Positions 18,253 through 26,502 of a stretch of 64,000 nucleotides of DNA are shown here, piece by piece; the first letter of the stretch is position 1, and every line of letters starts with the position of its first letter. Under the pieces are notes generated by a model. It worked only from the letters and a program-made list of their open reading frames with translations, had not been told where the DNA came from and did not search any database. This stretch comes from Candidatus Latescibacterota bacterium. Lineage in GTDB: Bacteria; JAAXHH01. The stretch lies in contig JAJEEG010000006.1 in the NCBI GenBank assembly GCA_022821085.1, forward strand, positions 124,001 through 188,000, in the 5' to 3' direction. The position numbers and the translations under genes are program-made.

Positions 18253-19671
18253 ATGCGGGAATATCTCGCGGTGCAAGGGTCGAACCCTTACAGGACCCCG
18301 GTCTTCAGATGCACGGTAAGGCGTATCGATTTGACTATCTATTTAAAATGTACCTTCCTGACAGCCTACCTATGCGCGCTATGCCTGCCCATTGTGTCGT
18401 GCGGCGATAAGGGTCCCACGGACTCCCTCTCCCAGGTCCCCGCGCGCGTAACCGTTACGCCATCGCATATGAACCTGAAAGTCGGTGATACGGCGGAGCC
18501 CACGGTCACGGTGAGAGATCAGGACAATAGCCGGATCACAAATCCGGTTTTAAGCTGGTCGATCAGTGCTCCGCAGGTCGTCAGCGTAAACAGCCAGGGC
18601 GTGATAACGGCGCTGTCGGCGGGAGGTGCGGTCGTCACCGTCATGTCGGGCAGTGCGTCGGCGGTCATGCGGGTGAGTGTACGTCCGGTGAGCAAAGACG
18701 AGGCGGCCCTTGCTGCTTTTTACGCGGCCATGGACGGATCCCGGTGGTCGAATAACGAAAACTGGTTGAGTGCCCGGCCCGTGGGCGACTGGTACGGGGT
18801 AACGGCCGATTCGGAAGGTCGTGTCCGCGAACTGGTGCTCGATCGAAATGGTCTGAACGGGGTATTGCCGCCGGAACTGGGCGCTCTTGACGAACTGGAA
18901 AGACTGGAACTTCGGGATATTTCCATTAAGGGTGAGATCCCTGATGAACTGGGCCGCCTGGAACGGCTTCGGACGTTGTATATCTTCGAGTCTTCGATCA
19001 CCGGCCCAATCCCGTCATCGCTTGCGAACCTCCGGAACCTGACCGGACTGTATCTGTACGAGAACCAGTTAACCGGCGAGATTCCATCTTCGCTGGGAAA
19101 CCTGTCCAGTCTGGTATACCTGATACTGTCAGGCAACAGGCTGAGTGGGGAAATCCCCCGGTCCGTGGGGAACCTGGGCGGACTCAGATGGTTGCAACTG
19201 AATCGCAATCAACTCAGTGGCGCGATACCGGCATCACTGGGCGGACTATCCCGGCTTACGAGCCTGGATCTGTCAAGCAATGGTTTGTCCGGAAGCATCC
19301 CGCCGGAGCTGGGTAACCTTTCGAATCTTACCTTCCTGCATCTCGGCAACAACGGATTGCAGGGTCAGATCCCCTCGCGGCTGGGCGCACTGCGCGCGCT
19401 TGAGCGGGCTTTCCTCTCATCCAACCTGCTTAGCGGACCGGTACCCCCCGGGCTGGGCGGGATGACGAGTCTCTGGCAACTGGATCTCAGCAACAATACG
19501 CAACTGGCGGGCCCGTTGCCCATCGAGCTCGTCAATCTCACCAACCTTCGCGCACTTTGGTTGACCGGGACCGGTCTGTGCGCGCCACTCGACCCCGGCT
19601 TTCAGGCCTGGTTGGCCAGGGTGGATCAGGGCGCTGGATTGGAGGGCGTAGTCAACTGCCTGGCGAACTAG
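18253..19671 (+). CDS. lipoprotein with Ig-like (BIG2) domain and plant-type leucine-rich repeats
   Basis: Surface or periplasmic protein of up to 472 residues. A hydrophobic segment ends in a lipobox (LPIVSC). A bacterial Ig-like domain follows (about 63-145, with LSWSISAPQVVSVNSQGVIT). A cap FYAAMDGSRWSNNENWL then precedes about ten leucine-rich repeats of the plant-like LxxNxLxGxIPxxL type (about 185-455). The ATG at 18253 has no clear Shine-Dalgarno site. A TTG at 18331, with GGTAAGG upstream, would give a normal-length signal peptide and may be the true start. Such proteins usually mediate binding; no partner is evident. Confidence 0.85.
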   Translation: MREYLAVQGSNPYRTPVFRCTVRRIDLTIYLKCTFLTAYLCALCLPIVSCGDKGPTDSLSQVPARVTVTPSHMNLKVGDTAEPTVTVRDQDNSRITNPVLSWSISAPQVVSVNSQGVITALSAGGAVVTVMSGSASAVMRVSVRPVSKDEAALAAFYAAMDGSRWSNNENWLSARPVGDWYGVTADSEGRVRELVLDRNGLNGVLPPELGALDELERLELRDISIKGEIPDELGRLERLRTLYIFESSITGPIPSSLANLRNLTGLYLYENQLTGEIPSSLGNLSSLVYLILSGNRLSGEIPRSVGNLGGLRWLQLNRNQLSGAIPASLGGLSRLTSLDLSSNGLSGSIPPELGNLSNLTFLHLGNNGLQGQIPSRLGALRALERAFLSSNLLSGPVPPGLGGMTSLWQLDLSNNTQLAGPLPIELVNLTNLRALWLTGTGLCAPLDPGFQAWLARVDQGAGLEGVVNCLAN

Positions 19672-19680
19672 GATGGTCCG

Positions 19681-20364
19681 TCAGACCCGGATCTTCGACA
19701 GGGAGATATGCCCGCTGAAGCACTGGTCGATATCGGAGCCGGGTTCCCGGTGCCGTTCGTGATAGATCCCTTTATGCAGATAACCGTTTTCGGTCGGCGT
19801 GAACGTGATGCGGAAGGGACTCGTATCCACCGGAGTGGATTTGACCTCCAGGCGGGTTTCGTCGTGAACCGGATGGGGTAGGTTGACGTTGTAGAAAACC
19901 CCGGTTTCCGGGTCCTCGCGCAGCAGCCGTTCCAGGACCGGCCGCAGCCGTTCCGCGGCCAGCGGCCAGTCGATCTCCCGTCCGTCCGCCGTGTAATGCG
20001 ACAGCGCCATGGCCCTGCAGCCGTGGATGGCGGCCTCCCTGGCGGCGGCCACCGTGCCGGATTCGTAGACGTCCACCCCGAGATTGCCCCCGTCGTTGAT
20101 GCCGGACAGCAACCAGTCCCCGTCGGTCGCAAGCTGGTTGACCGCCAGGCGCGCACAATCGGCGGGCGTGCCCCATACCCTGTACCGGTGGTCCCCGAGG
20201 TCATCCACGCGAATGACCCGGTTATTGGTCAACTGGTGTGCCGCGCCCGACTGTACTTCCGCCGGCGCGACCACGACCACTTTACCCCACTTCGACGCCA
20301 GGCCTTCTAGCGTAAGCAGGCCCGGTGCATCGATGCCGTCGTCGTTGGTGACAATCAGTTTCAC
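19681..20364 (-). CDS. surE: 5'/3'-nucleotidase SurE
   Basis: Survival protein E, a metal-dependent nucleoside-monophosphate phosphatase of 227 residues. The metal site DD of IVTNDDGIDAPG (residues 8-9) is intact, as are the SGAAHQL segment and the LSGINDGGNLG loop. The length is typical for the family. It starts six bases after the stop of the small membrane gene upstream and ends nine bases from the convergent LRR gene. In many bacteria surE is tied to stationary-phase survival and isoaspartyl repair; no pcm gene is present here. Confidence 0.96.
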   Translation of the reverse strand: MKLIVTNDDGIDAPGLLTLEGLASKWGKVVVVAPAEVQSGAAHQLTNNRVIRVDDLGDHRYRVWGTPADCARLAVNQLATDGDWLLSGINDGGNLGVDVYESGTVAAAREAAIHGCRAMALSHYTADGREIDWPLAAERLRPVLERLLREDPETGVFYNVNLPHPVHDETRLEVKSTPVDTSPFRITFTPTENGYLHKGIYHERHREPGSDIDQCFSGHISLSKIRV

Positions 20365-20370
20365 AGCGGT

Positions 20371-20658
20371 CTACTTGCCCTGGGTAATGGATTTCCCGGT
20401 CGGCCCGGCCGGCCCGGATGGCCCGGACGGCCCGGATGGCCCGCCATGTGATTCGGATGGGCCGGATGAGTGCGGGCTGCCCGTTTCCCGGTCGTCGCCC
20501 GTGCCGCCTGTCTCCCCGTGATTGCCCGTGCCCTTCAACCGGCGCCAGCAGGGATAGATCAGGCGGATTAAAGGATAAATCACCAGGACGGCGAGAACGC
20601 CGCTGATGCACTGTATGGCGCGGGCCAGGCGCAGATTATGCTTTTTTCGCATACACAT
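20371..20658 (-). CDS. small membrane protein with Gly/Pro/Ser collagen-like tail
   Basis: Possible gene of 95 residues with a basic N-terminus (MCMRKKHNLR), one membrane helix (about 17-35) and a hydrophilic tail. The tail ends in reiterated Gly-Pro-Ser triplets. It lies six bases before surE and downstream of a terminator, as expected for the first gene of a surE operon. I do not recognise a family. The tail is encoded by the 9-bp-type DNA repeat, so part of the open frame may be due to the repeat rather than selection. Confidence 0.5.
   Translation of the reverse strand: MCMRKKHNLRLARAIQCISGVLAVLVIYPLIRLIYPCWRRLKGTGNHGETGGTGDDRETGSPHSSGPSESHGGPSGPSGPSGPAGPTGKSITQGK
20396..20450. repeat. 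9-bp tandem repeat (CGGATGGCC type)
   Basis: About six variant copies of CCCGGATGG/CCCGGACGG. On the minus strand they encode Gly-Pro-Ser triplets at the end of the 95-residue protein. Confidence 0.8.
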
Positions 20659-20675
20659 TTCGTCGATGTGGCATT

Positions 20676-20710
20676 AAAAAAGCGACCGGTCCCGGGTACT
20701 GACCGATCGC
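20676..20710 (-). terminator. Rho-independent terminator after the PspC gene
   Basis: Read on the minus strand, GCGATCGGTC (20710-20701) pairs with GACCGGTCGC (20691-20682) with one mismatch across a nine-base loop, and six T follow. It lies between the PspC gene and the surE operon. Confidence 0.8.
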
Positions 20711-20806
20711 GAAATACGCTAGTCGTCCGAACGCCAATTGTCAAGCTGATTCAAGGGGTACGGACAGCTTCCGACAGTCGATTGGATTGATGAGGACCGT
20801 CACATG

Positions 20807-21502
20807 CTATCCGTCTTCTTCGGGAAGCTCCGGACGACCCACGGGCATGATAAAGGCCATGAAGAGGTAGATCAGCGTTACCGTACCCACGGAAAACAGA
20901 AAGGCGATGAAGAACCCGATACGCATCAGGGTAGGGTCCAGGTTGAAGGCATCAGCCAGGCCGTTGCACACGCCGAAGATCTTCTTGCCTTCATTCAGTC
21001 TGTACAGCCGTCGATGTTTGAAGAACTCCATGATCTGCCCTCTGTAGACGAACAGGATGAATACTGCGGCGCCGATGGCCACGATGGGAACCATGGGCAG
21101 GAAGAAGGAGAACCGCCCGAAATCCGGCGCATACGACCAGGTCAGCACGATCACGGCCAGCAGGATGAGCAGGCCGCCCATGACCATGGTGTTGTTACGG
21201 CTGGTGGGCTGGTTCTCCGCAATCTGCCGGGTGCCCTGTACCTGCTGGTCCGGACTCCCTGCATCAGCGGACGAGTCGGTGCCCGTCGCAGGGGTCAGGC
21301 CCGGGTCCCGCGGAATGATGAAAACGCATACCAGGTACGCCAGAAAGACGAAGGGGCCGAATACCGGAAGGGTGATGACCGTGAAGGCCACCATGGCGAT
21401 ACGCAGCACGGAAGCGTCCACGTCGAAGTATTCGGCCAGGCCGCCGCAGATGCCGCTGATCATCCGGTTGGAAGCGGATCTGTAGAGTGTCTTGTCGGGC
21501 AC
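20807..21502 (-). CDS. PspC-domain membrane protein with two PspC units
   Basis: Protein of 231 residues carrying two PspC domains. The first (1-63) is marked by LYRSASNRMISGICGGLAEY and the second (about 162-222) by LYRLNEGKKIFGVCNGLADA. Each is followed by a hydrophobic hairpin. Two further helices in the middle (about 100-117 and 122-140) give a polytopic protein. PspC proteins sense or buffer inner-membrane stress. The downstream half of a pair with the gene at 21510-22058, it ends before a strong terminator. Its closeness to the divergent ECF sigma gene suggests an envelope-stress setting. Confidence 0.88.
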   Translation of the reverse strand: MPDKTLYRSASNRMISGICGGLAEYFDVDASVLRIAMVAFTVITLPVFGPFVFLAYLVCVFIIPRDPGLTPATGTDSSADAGSPDQQVQGTRQIAENQPTSRNNTMVMGGLLILLAVIVLTWSYAPDFGRFSFFLPMVPIVAIGAAVFILFVYRGQIMEFFKHRRLYRLNEGKKIFGVCNGLADAFNLDPTLMRIGFFIAFLFSVGTVTLIYLFMAFIMPVGRPELPEEDG

Positions 21503-21509
21503 GGCTGCG

Positions 21510-22058
21510 TTACCTTTCCTCTTTTTCGGGCGTTGACGATTCTTCCGCGGCAGGCGCGCTTTCGGGTTGGGCCGGAGGACTTTCGGGTTGGGCCGGTGGC
21601 TGTTCTTCCGCGGCCGGCGCGCTTGCGGGCTGAGCCGGTGAGCTCGCGGGTTGGGCCGGTGGCAGGACTTCCCGCGCCGTGTTCCTGTTGTGCTGCATCC
21701 TGGCGCGCACGATCAGGCCGATGCCCACAAACAGCAAGACGAAGCCGAAGAACGCCACGTCGCTCGCGATGACCGTGGCCAGGCCGATACCCACCAGGAG
21801 TACGACGAATAGAGAAGGTACGCCGGACTCGTGCTTCCTGGCTTCAATGTAGATCCCTCTCTCGATCATCGCCATGCGCTCCTGGTGTCTGATCTCCCGT
21901 CCTCTTCTCAAGTACCCCAGCAACGCGCAGATGACACCGAGTCCGAAGGGGATGGCGATGGCCGCGATGGCCGGCTCCTCGTAATCCAGATATGCGAGGA
22001 CAACGACCATGACGCACACGCTGATGAAAAACACCGCCCAGGCCTTCCAGTTGTCCAT
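21510..22058 (-). CDS. membrane protein of DUF6249-like type with Pro/Ala-rich tail
   Basis: Protein of 182 residues with three or four helices (about 5-20, 28-47, 80-97, 100-117). It has the motif HQERMAMIERG between helices, which is seen in small membrane proteins found next to PspC or ECF genes. The C-terminal 50 residues are reiterated Pro-Ala-Gln-Pro blocks ending in a charged tail. I chose ATG at 22058 because GGAGGCAGGAA lies directly upstream; the longer frame to 22094 adds a non-hydrophobic leader. It is eight bases from the PspC gene and cotranscribed with it. Confidence 0.78.
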   Translation of the reverse strand: MDNWKAWAVFFISVCVMVVVLAYLDYEEPAIAAIAIPFGLGVICALLGYLRRGREIRHQERMAMIERGIYIEARKHESGVPSLFVVLLVGIGLATVIASDVAFFGFVLLFVGIGLIVRARMQHNRNTAREVLPPAQPASSPAQPASAPAAEEQPPAQPESPPAQPESAPAAEESSTPEKEER

Positions 22059-22334
22059 TTCCTGCCTCCGATCGGAGATCGCCCCGCCTGTCAACCAACC
22101 TGATCGCTCATGCTACTCAAGGTTTCGACACGAAAGTCGATCGTTTTGTTTCAGAAACTAAAAGTTAAATTGATTTGTCGTTCCCGCCATAAGAAAAGCA
22201 TGACCGTATGCTGAAACATTTGTAGATTCCCGATAGTCATATAAGCAATAGGGATACCGACCGGGATCCCTGTAAGGGGTCGAATCTGTCGGGCGAAACG
22301 GCCCTGTTCTTGGCTGTGATGCGCTTGAGACAGG
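22059..22334. other. divergent intergenic region, PspC/DUF6249 and ECF sigma genes
   Basis: This 276-base stretch must hold both divergent promoters. It is richer in A and T than its surroundings. I found no convincing sigma-70 pair on either strand, so an ECF-type promoter recognised by the adjacent sigma factor is possible but not shown. Confidence 0.4.
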
Positions 22335-22934
22335 ATGAGGCGACCCATGGATTTGAGCGATGAGGAGCTCGTCGCAAGGGCCCGGGAGGGAGACCGGCCG
22401 GCCTTCGCCCGACTTGTCGAGCGGCACAGCGTTTCCGTGTACAACCTGACGCTGCGGATGGTCGGAAACCGGGAAGACGCGGAAGAGGCCGCGCAGGACG
22501 TGTTCGTCCGGGCTTACAGAAGTCTCGACCGGTTTCGCGGGGACGCCAGGTTTTCTACGTGGCTTTACCGTATCGCCGTAAATGTGAGCCTGAGTTCGGC
22601 GCGTCGTTCCCGGCGGGACCTTTCCACGACTTCCCTCTCGGAACCGGAAGACGACGAGGACGGATTGCCGATGCAGTTGCCGGATCCGTCGGCGGATCCC
22701 GCGGAACGGTTCGAGCAGGCTGAATTCAGGGATCACGTAAGAAACATGGTGGCGGCGCTTCCACCTATTTACAGCGCGGTGATTTCGATGTATCATATGC
22801 AAAGCCTGTCTTACGACGAGATCGCGGAAGCGCTGGAGTTGCCGATCGGTACGGTCAAAGCCCGGCTGTTCCGCGCCCGCGCCGCATTGCGGAAGCTGAT
22901 CTACCGATCCATCGAGCCCGATACGCTGAGTTAG
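22335..22934 (+). CDS. ECF RNA polymerase sigma factor (RpoE-like)
   Basis: Protein of 199 residues. Region 2 includes GNREDAEEAAQDVFVRAYR and RFSTWLYRIAVN. Region 4 ends in the helix-turn-helix LSYDEIAEALELPIGTVKARLFRARAALRK. There is no extra domain. ATG 22347 is an alternative start. It is followed by a zinc-finger anti-sigma factor, so the two form the usual autoregulated pair, probably answering envelope stress. Confidence 0.95.
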   Translation: MRRPMDLSDEELVARAREGDRPAFARLVERHSVSVYNLTLRMVGNREDAEEAAQDVFVRAYRSLDRFRGDARFSTWLYRIAVNVSLSSARRSRRDLSTTSLSEPEDDEDGLPMQLPDPSADPAERFEQAEFRDHVRNMVAALPPIYSAVISMYHMQSLSYDEIAEALELPIGTVKARLFRARAALRKLIYRSIEPDTLS

Positions 22935-22935
22935 G

Positions 22936-22991
22936 CCGGACCCGGCGTCACCGGATCCGGCGTCACCGGACCCGGCGTCACCGGACCCGAC
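22936..22991 (+). repeat. 15-bp tandem repeat between sigma and anti-sigma genes
   Basis: About three and a half copies of CCGGACCCGGCGTCA, with one T/C variant, fill the 68-base spacer. Confidence 0.85.
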
Positions 22992-23002
22992 CCCGGAGCC
23001 GA

Positions 23003-23599
23003 ATGATCATGAACTGCGAATCCACACAAAGAATGGTGTATGAGGCGGTCGACCGGGCACTAACGCCGGATGAGCACCGCCTGTTGGATGCCCATCTTGC
23101 CGGCTGCGAACGCTGCAGGTCGGAGGCGGCTGTCCTCGACGCGTTGATCAAGACCGTCGAAACGACTCCGGCCGCGAAACCCTCCGAAGCCTTCCTGTCC
23201 ACCGTGATGGCGCAGTTGCCCGTGCCTTCGCGGTCGTCTTCGCGGTCATCGTGGTTCGCGCCGTCCCTGGTCTTTCCCCGTCTCGTATTCGCCTTTACGC
23301 TGGCTGCCGCCGCACTGGTCTGGCTGTACCGCGCGTCACTCACCGAAATCGTGGGAAACTTCCTGCCCGTTCAGACGGTGTCGGGGCCGGTTACGACTGT
23401 GATTCGAGATATACAGGCATACATGCAAGTGCAGGCCGGCGCCGCCCTGACCCACCTTCCGGTACCGGTCTCCACTTCGGTCGAATGGGGTTCCCTCTTG
23501 TTGGTCGCCACCACGCTCGCGGTCGGTTACCTGCTTATTCGCGCGGCCGAGAACCTGGAGGTCGGCCGTTCGAGCCTCCGGATCGGCAGACGGTACTGA
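23003..23599 (+). CDS. zinc-finger anti-sigma factor
   Basis: Protein of 198 residues with an N-terminal zf-HC2 domain. It has an early Cys (residue 4) and the H-x3-C-x2-C motif HLAGCERC near residues 32-39. Two hydrophobic segments (about 87-105 and 160-176) place it in the inner membrane. It should hold the upstream ECF sigma factor inactive until a signal releases it. Start choice: ATG at 23003; ATG 23009 (MNCES) is equally possible. Confidence 0.88.
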   Translation: MIMNCESTQRMVYEAVDRALTPDEHRLLDAHLAGCERCRSEAAVLDALIKTVETTPAAKPSEAFLSTVMAQLPVPSRSSSRSSWFAPSLVFPRLVFAFTLAAAALVWLYRASLTEIVGNFLPVQTVSGPVTTVIRDIQAYMQVQAGAALTHLPVPVSTSVEWGSLLLVATTLAVGYLLIRAAENLEVGRSSLRIGRRY

Positions 23600-23695
23600 A
23601 ATGCCTGCCCGCACGGGCTGACCAGCCGCTGCGGCCCTGCCCCTGAAACCCCCGCTTCGCCCCGTGAACCGGGCTCTTCCCATCCCGCATACCTG

Positions 23696-23724
23696 TTGAC
23701 ATTCCGCGCCTTAATCGTTTTATT
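23696..23724 (+). promoter_or_regulatory. putative promoter of lepA
   Basis: TTGACA (23696-23701) lies 17 bases before TTTATT (23719-23724), about 70 bases upstream of lepA. The -35 is perfect and the -10 weak. Confidence 0.5.
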
Positions 23725-23794
23725 TCACCCTGTTGCAAACGGTTTGCAAAGGCGGCGGATTCCCCTGCTTTCGGGATGACCGGACGGTATCTAC

Positions 23795-25612
23795 ATGTCA
23801 ACGGAACACATTCGCAACTTCTCCATCATCGCGCATATCGATCACGGCAAATCGACGCTGGCGGATCGCCTGCTGGAGATGACGGGCACCGTGTCTCCCC
23901 TGAAGATGCGTGCCCAGATGCTCGATAATCTCGACCTGGAGCGGGAGCGGGGCATCACGATCAAGGCCCACGCGATCCGCATGTCCTACGATGCGCCGGA
24001 TGGACGGTCCTTCGCGCTGAATCTGATCGATACCCCCGGACACGTCGATTTTTCTTACGAGGTTTCCCGAAGCCTCGCGGCCTGTGAAGGCGCGCTCCTG
24101 ATCGTGGACGCCGTACAGGGTATCGAGGCACAGACGATCAGCAACCTGTATCTGGCTTTGGAGAACGACCTGACCATCATCCCGGTCATCAACAAGATCG
24201 ATCTGCCCAACGCACGGGTCGACGTCGTAACGGGCCAGATCGTGGATCTGCTGGGGGTCGACCCCGATGATGTCGTACTGACCAGCGCGAGGGACGGCAT
24301 CGGGGTCGAAGCGGTGCTGCAGGCCATCCTGGACCGCATTCCGCCCCCGGAACCCGATGATGGTCCCCTGCGTGCCCTTATCTTCGATTCGATCTTCGAT
24401 CAGTACCGGGGCGCCGTGCCCTACGTACGCGTCGTGAGCGGCGACATAAAGCCGGGCATGCACATCAGGATGTGTTCCAACGACAAGCAGTTCGAGGTCG
24501 CCGAGACCGGGGTGCTCCGATTCGACAAGGCACCCGTGGACGCGCTCACGGCCGGGGAGGTCGGCTACCTGATCGGGAATATCCGAAACGTGGCGGACGC
24601 CCGCGTGGGCGACACGGTCACCGATGCCGCCCGGCCCTGCGACGAACCGCTGCCCGGGTACCGGGAGGCCAAGTCCATGGTGTTCAGCGGGCTCTACCCC
24701 ACGACATCGGAAGATTACGAACCGCTGAAGGAGGCCCTCGAGAAGTACCAGTTGAACGACGCCGCCCTGGTGTATGAACCCGAGACGTCGGTGGCCCTCG
24801 GGTTCGGCTTTCGATGCGGATTCCTCGGGCTGCTCCACATGGAAGTCGTGCAGGAGCGCCTCGAACGGGAGTACGGGCTCACGATCCTGGCCACCATGCC
24901 CAGCGTGGAGTACCGGATCACGACCACCGCCGGCGAAGTGCTCCTGGTGGACAACCCGGCCGACATGCCCGATGCCTCGTACATCGACGCCGTGGAAGAG
25001 CCGTTCATCCAGGCCCAGATCGTCGTCCCGCACGACTACATCGGCAATATCATGAAACTGACACGGGACCGCCGGGGCGTCTACAAGGCCATGGAATACC
25101 TCGACCCGACCCGGGTCGCCCTGCAGTACGAACTGCCGCTGTCGGAGATCGTCTTCGACTTCTACGACCGGTTGAAATCGATCAGCCGCGGATACGCTTC
25201 CTTCGACTACGACTTCCTGGAATATCGCACCTCGCCCCTGGTCAGGCTGAACCTGCTGCTCAACGGCGACCTGGTGGATGCCCTGTCGATCATCATCCAC
25301 AAGGACAAGGCCTACGAGTGGGGCCGCGAGCTGTGCCAGCGGCTGCGCAAGATCATACCGCGGCAGATGTTCGAGGTCGCCGTCCAGGCCGCCATCGGCG
25401 GCAGGGTCATCGCGCGGGAGTCGATCCGTCCCCTGCGCAAGAACGTCACGGCCAAGTGCTACGGCGGCGACATCACGCGGAAGCGCAAGCTCCTGGAACG
25501 GCAGAAGGAAGGCAAGCGGCGCATGAAGCAGGTTGGAAACGTCGAAGTGCCGCAGGAAGCCTTCCTGGCGGTACTGGATATACGGGGCGAAGGCGCGGCA
25601 GTGGGAGGCTGA
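23795..25612 (+). CDS. lepA: elongation factor 4 (LepA)
   Basis: Ribosome-associated translational GTPase of 605 residues that can back-translocate stalled ribosomes. GTPase motifs are complete: [23 protein letters not shown] and NKIDLP. The LepA-specific C-terminal domain (about 480-605) contains [19 protein letters not shown] and ends with the basic KEGKRRMKQ. The length is standard. It is followed by lepB, the classical lepA-lepB arrangement, though a repeat-filled spacer separates them. Confidence 0.98.
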   Translation: MSTEHIRNFSIIAHIDHGKSTLADRLLEMTGTVSPLKMRAQMLDNLDLERERGITIKAHAIRMSYDAPDGRSFALNLIDTPGHVDFSYEVSRSLAACEGALLIVDAVQGIEAQTISNLYLALENDLTIIPVINKIDLPNARVDVVTGQIVDLLGVDPDDVVLTSARDGIGVEAVLQAILDRIPPPEPDDGPLRALIFDSIFDQYRGAVPYVRVVSGDIKPGMHIRMCSNDKQFEVAETGVLRFDKAPVDALTAGEVGYLIGNIRNVADARVGDTVTDAARPCDEPLPGYREAKSMVFSGLYPTTSEDYEPLKEALEKYQLNDAALVYEPETSVALGFGFRCGFLGLLHMEVVQERLEREYGLTILATMPSVEYRITTTAGEVLLVDNPADMPDASYIDAVEEPFIQAQIVVPHDYIGNIMKLTRDRRGVYKAMEYLDPTRVALQYELPLSEIVFDFYDRLKSISRGYASFDYDFLEYRTSPLVRLNLLLNGDLVDALSIIIHKDKAYEWGRELCQRLRKIIPRQMFEVAVQAAIGGRVIARESIRPLRKNVTAKCYGGDITRKRKLLERQKEGKRRMKQVGNVEVPQEAFLAVLDIRGEGAAVGG

Positions 25613-25635
25613 ACGTTTCGGACCGGGAGGATCAG

Positions 25636-25730
25636 GCGGCCCGTTGGCTCGCCGGCCCGTTGGCCTGTCGGCCCGATGGCCTTTCGGCTCGCCGCCCCGT
25701 TGGCTCGCCGGCCCGATGGCCCGTCGTGTG
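25636..25730 (+). repeat. tandem repeat, 15-16 bp units, between lepA and lepB
   Basis: About six variant copies of CCCGTTGGCTCGCCGG fill the spacer after lepA. The frame of lepB stays open through them, giving a spurious longer reading frame. Confidence 0.8.
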
Positions 25731-25756
25731 AAGCGATCTCTGGAGGAATAGAATCC

Positions 25757-26464
25757 TTGGCAAGAAACAAGTCGCTGCTCAGAGAGTACGTGGAAATCCT
25801 GCTGTTCACCGTACTGCTCTTCCTCTTCATACGGGCGGAGGTCGTCCAGGCGTTTCGCATACCGTCGGAGTCCATGGAGGCCACTCTCCAGGTGGGGGAC
25901 TTCCTGCTGGTCAACAAGTTCATCTACGGTCCCGGCATTCCGTTCACCGATATCCGCATGCCCGCCTGGCGCGATCCCGAACCCGGCGATATCCTGGTCT
26001 TTCCCTATCCCCGCAACCCGGCGCAGATGTTCATCAAACGATGCATCGCCGTCTCCGGCCAGAAGGTGGAAATCCGGGACAAGCGCGTATACGTGGACGA
26101 CGTGATGGTGGAGAATCCGCCGCAGGTCAAGTTCGATGACCCGTTGGTCAGGGCGGCGGCCCGAAGCACGCGGGACAACTGGGGTCCCAAGATCGTCCCG
26201 GCGGGCGCCCTGTTCGTCATGGGCGACAACCGGGACTACAGTTCCGACAGCAGGTACTGGGGCTTCGTGGACCGGGAGGACGTAGTGGGCAACGCCTTCA
26301 TCATCTACTGGTCCTGGGAACGCCAACGCGAGGACCCCGAACTGGTGTGGCAGTCGTCCAGGCCCCTGGAGAGCGTGGCCTCGCTGGTTTACGTACTGGG
26401 GTACAACATCGTGCATGTTCCGTGGCGGGTCCGCTGGAACCGCATCGGCAGAATCGTCATGTAG
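25757..26464 (+). CDS. lepB: signal peptidase I
   Basis: Inner-membrane serine protease of 235 residues that cleaves Sec/Tat signal peptides. A single N-terminal helix (14-25) is followed by the nucleophile Ser39 in IPSESMEATL; the usual Pro after the Met-x is Ala. The general base is Lys94 in MFIKRCIAVSG. The box MGDNRDYSSDSRYWGFV is intact. I chose TTG 25757 because GGAGGA (25742-25747) sits nine bases upstream and the sequence before it is repeat DNA. It lies just downstream of lepA. Confidence 0.95.
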   Translation: MARNKSLLREYVEILLFTVLLFLFIRAEVVQAFRIPSESMEATLQVGDFLLVNKFIYGPGIPFTDIRMPAWRDPEPGDILVFPYPRNPAQMFIKRCIAVSGQKVEIRDKRVYVDDVMVENPPQVKFDDPLVRAAARSTRDNWGPKIVPAGALFVMGDNRDYSSDSRYWGFVDREDVVGNAFIIYWSWERQREDPELVWQSSRPLESVASLVYVLGYNIVHVPWRVRWNRIGRIVM

Positions 26465-26500
26465 ATCGGGGCGCAATCACAGCAGATCGGGGCGCAATCG
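26464..26500 (+). repeat. direct duplication of about 18 bp between lepB and hemW
   Basis: AGATCGGGGCGCAATC occurs twice, 20 bases apart start to start, starting at the lepB stop codon. The hemW start follows directly. Confidence 0.75.
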
Positions 26501-26502
26501 AA

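Noticed and set aside
23798-26476. A very long minus-strand open frame (892 residues) opposite lepA and lepB
   Set aside because: It is the antisense shadow of two certain genes in GC-rich DNA; its sequence is low in hydrophobic patterning and has no recognisable motif.
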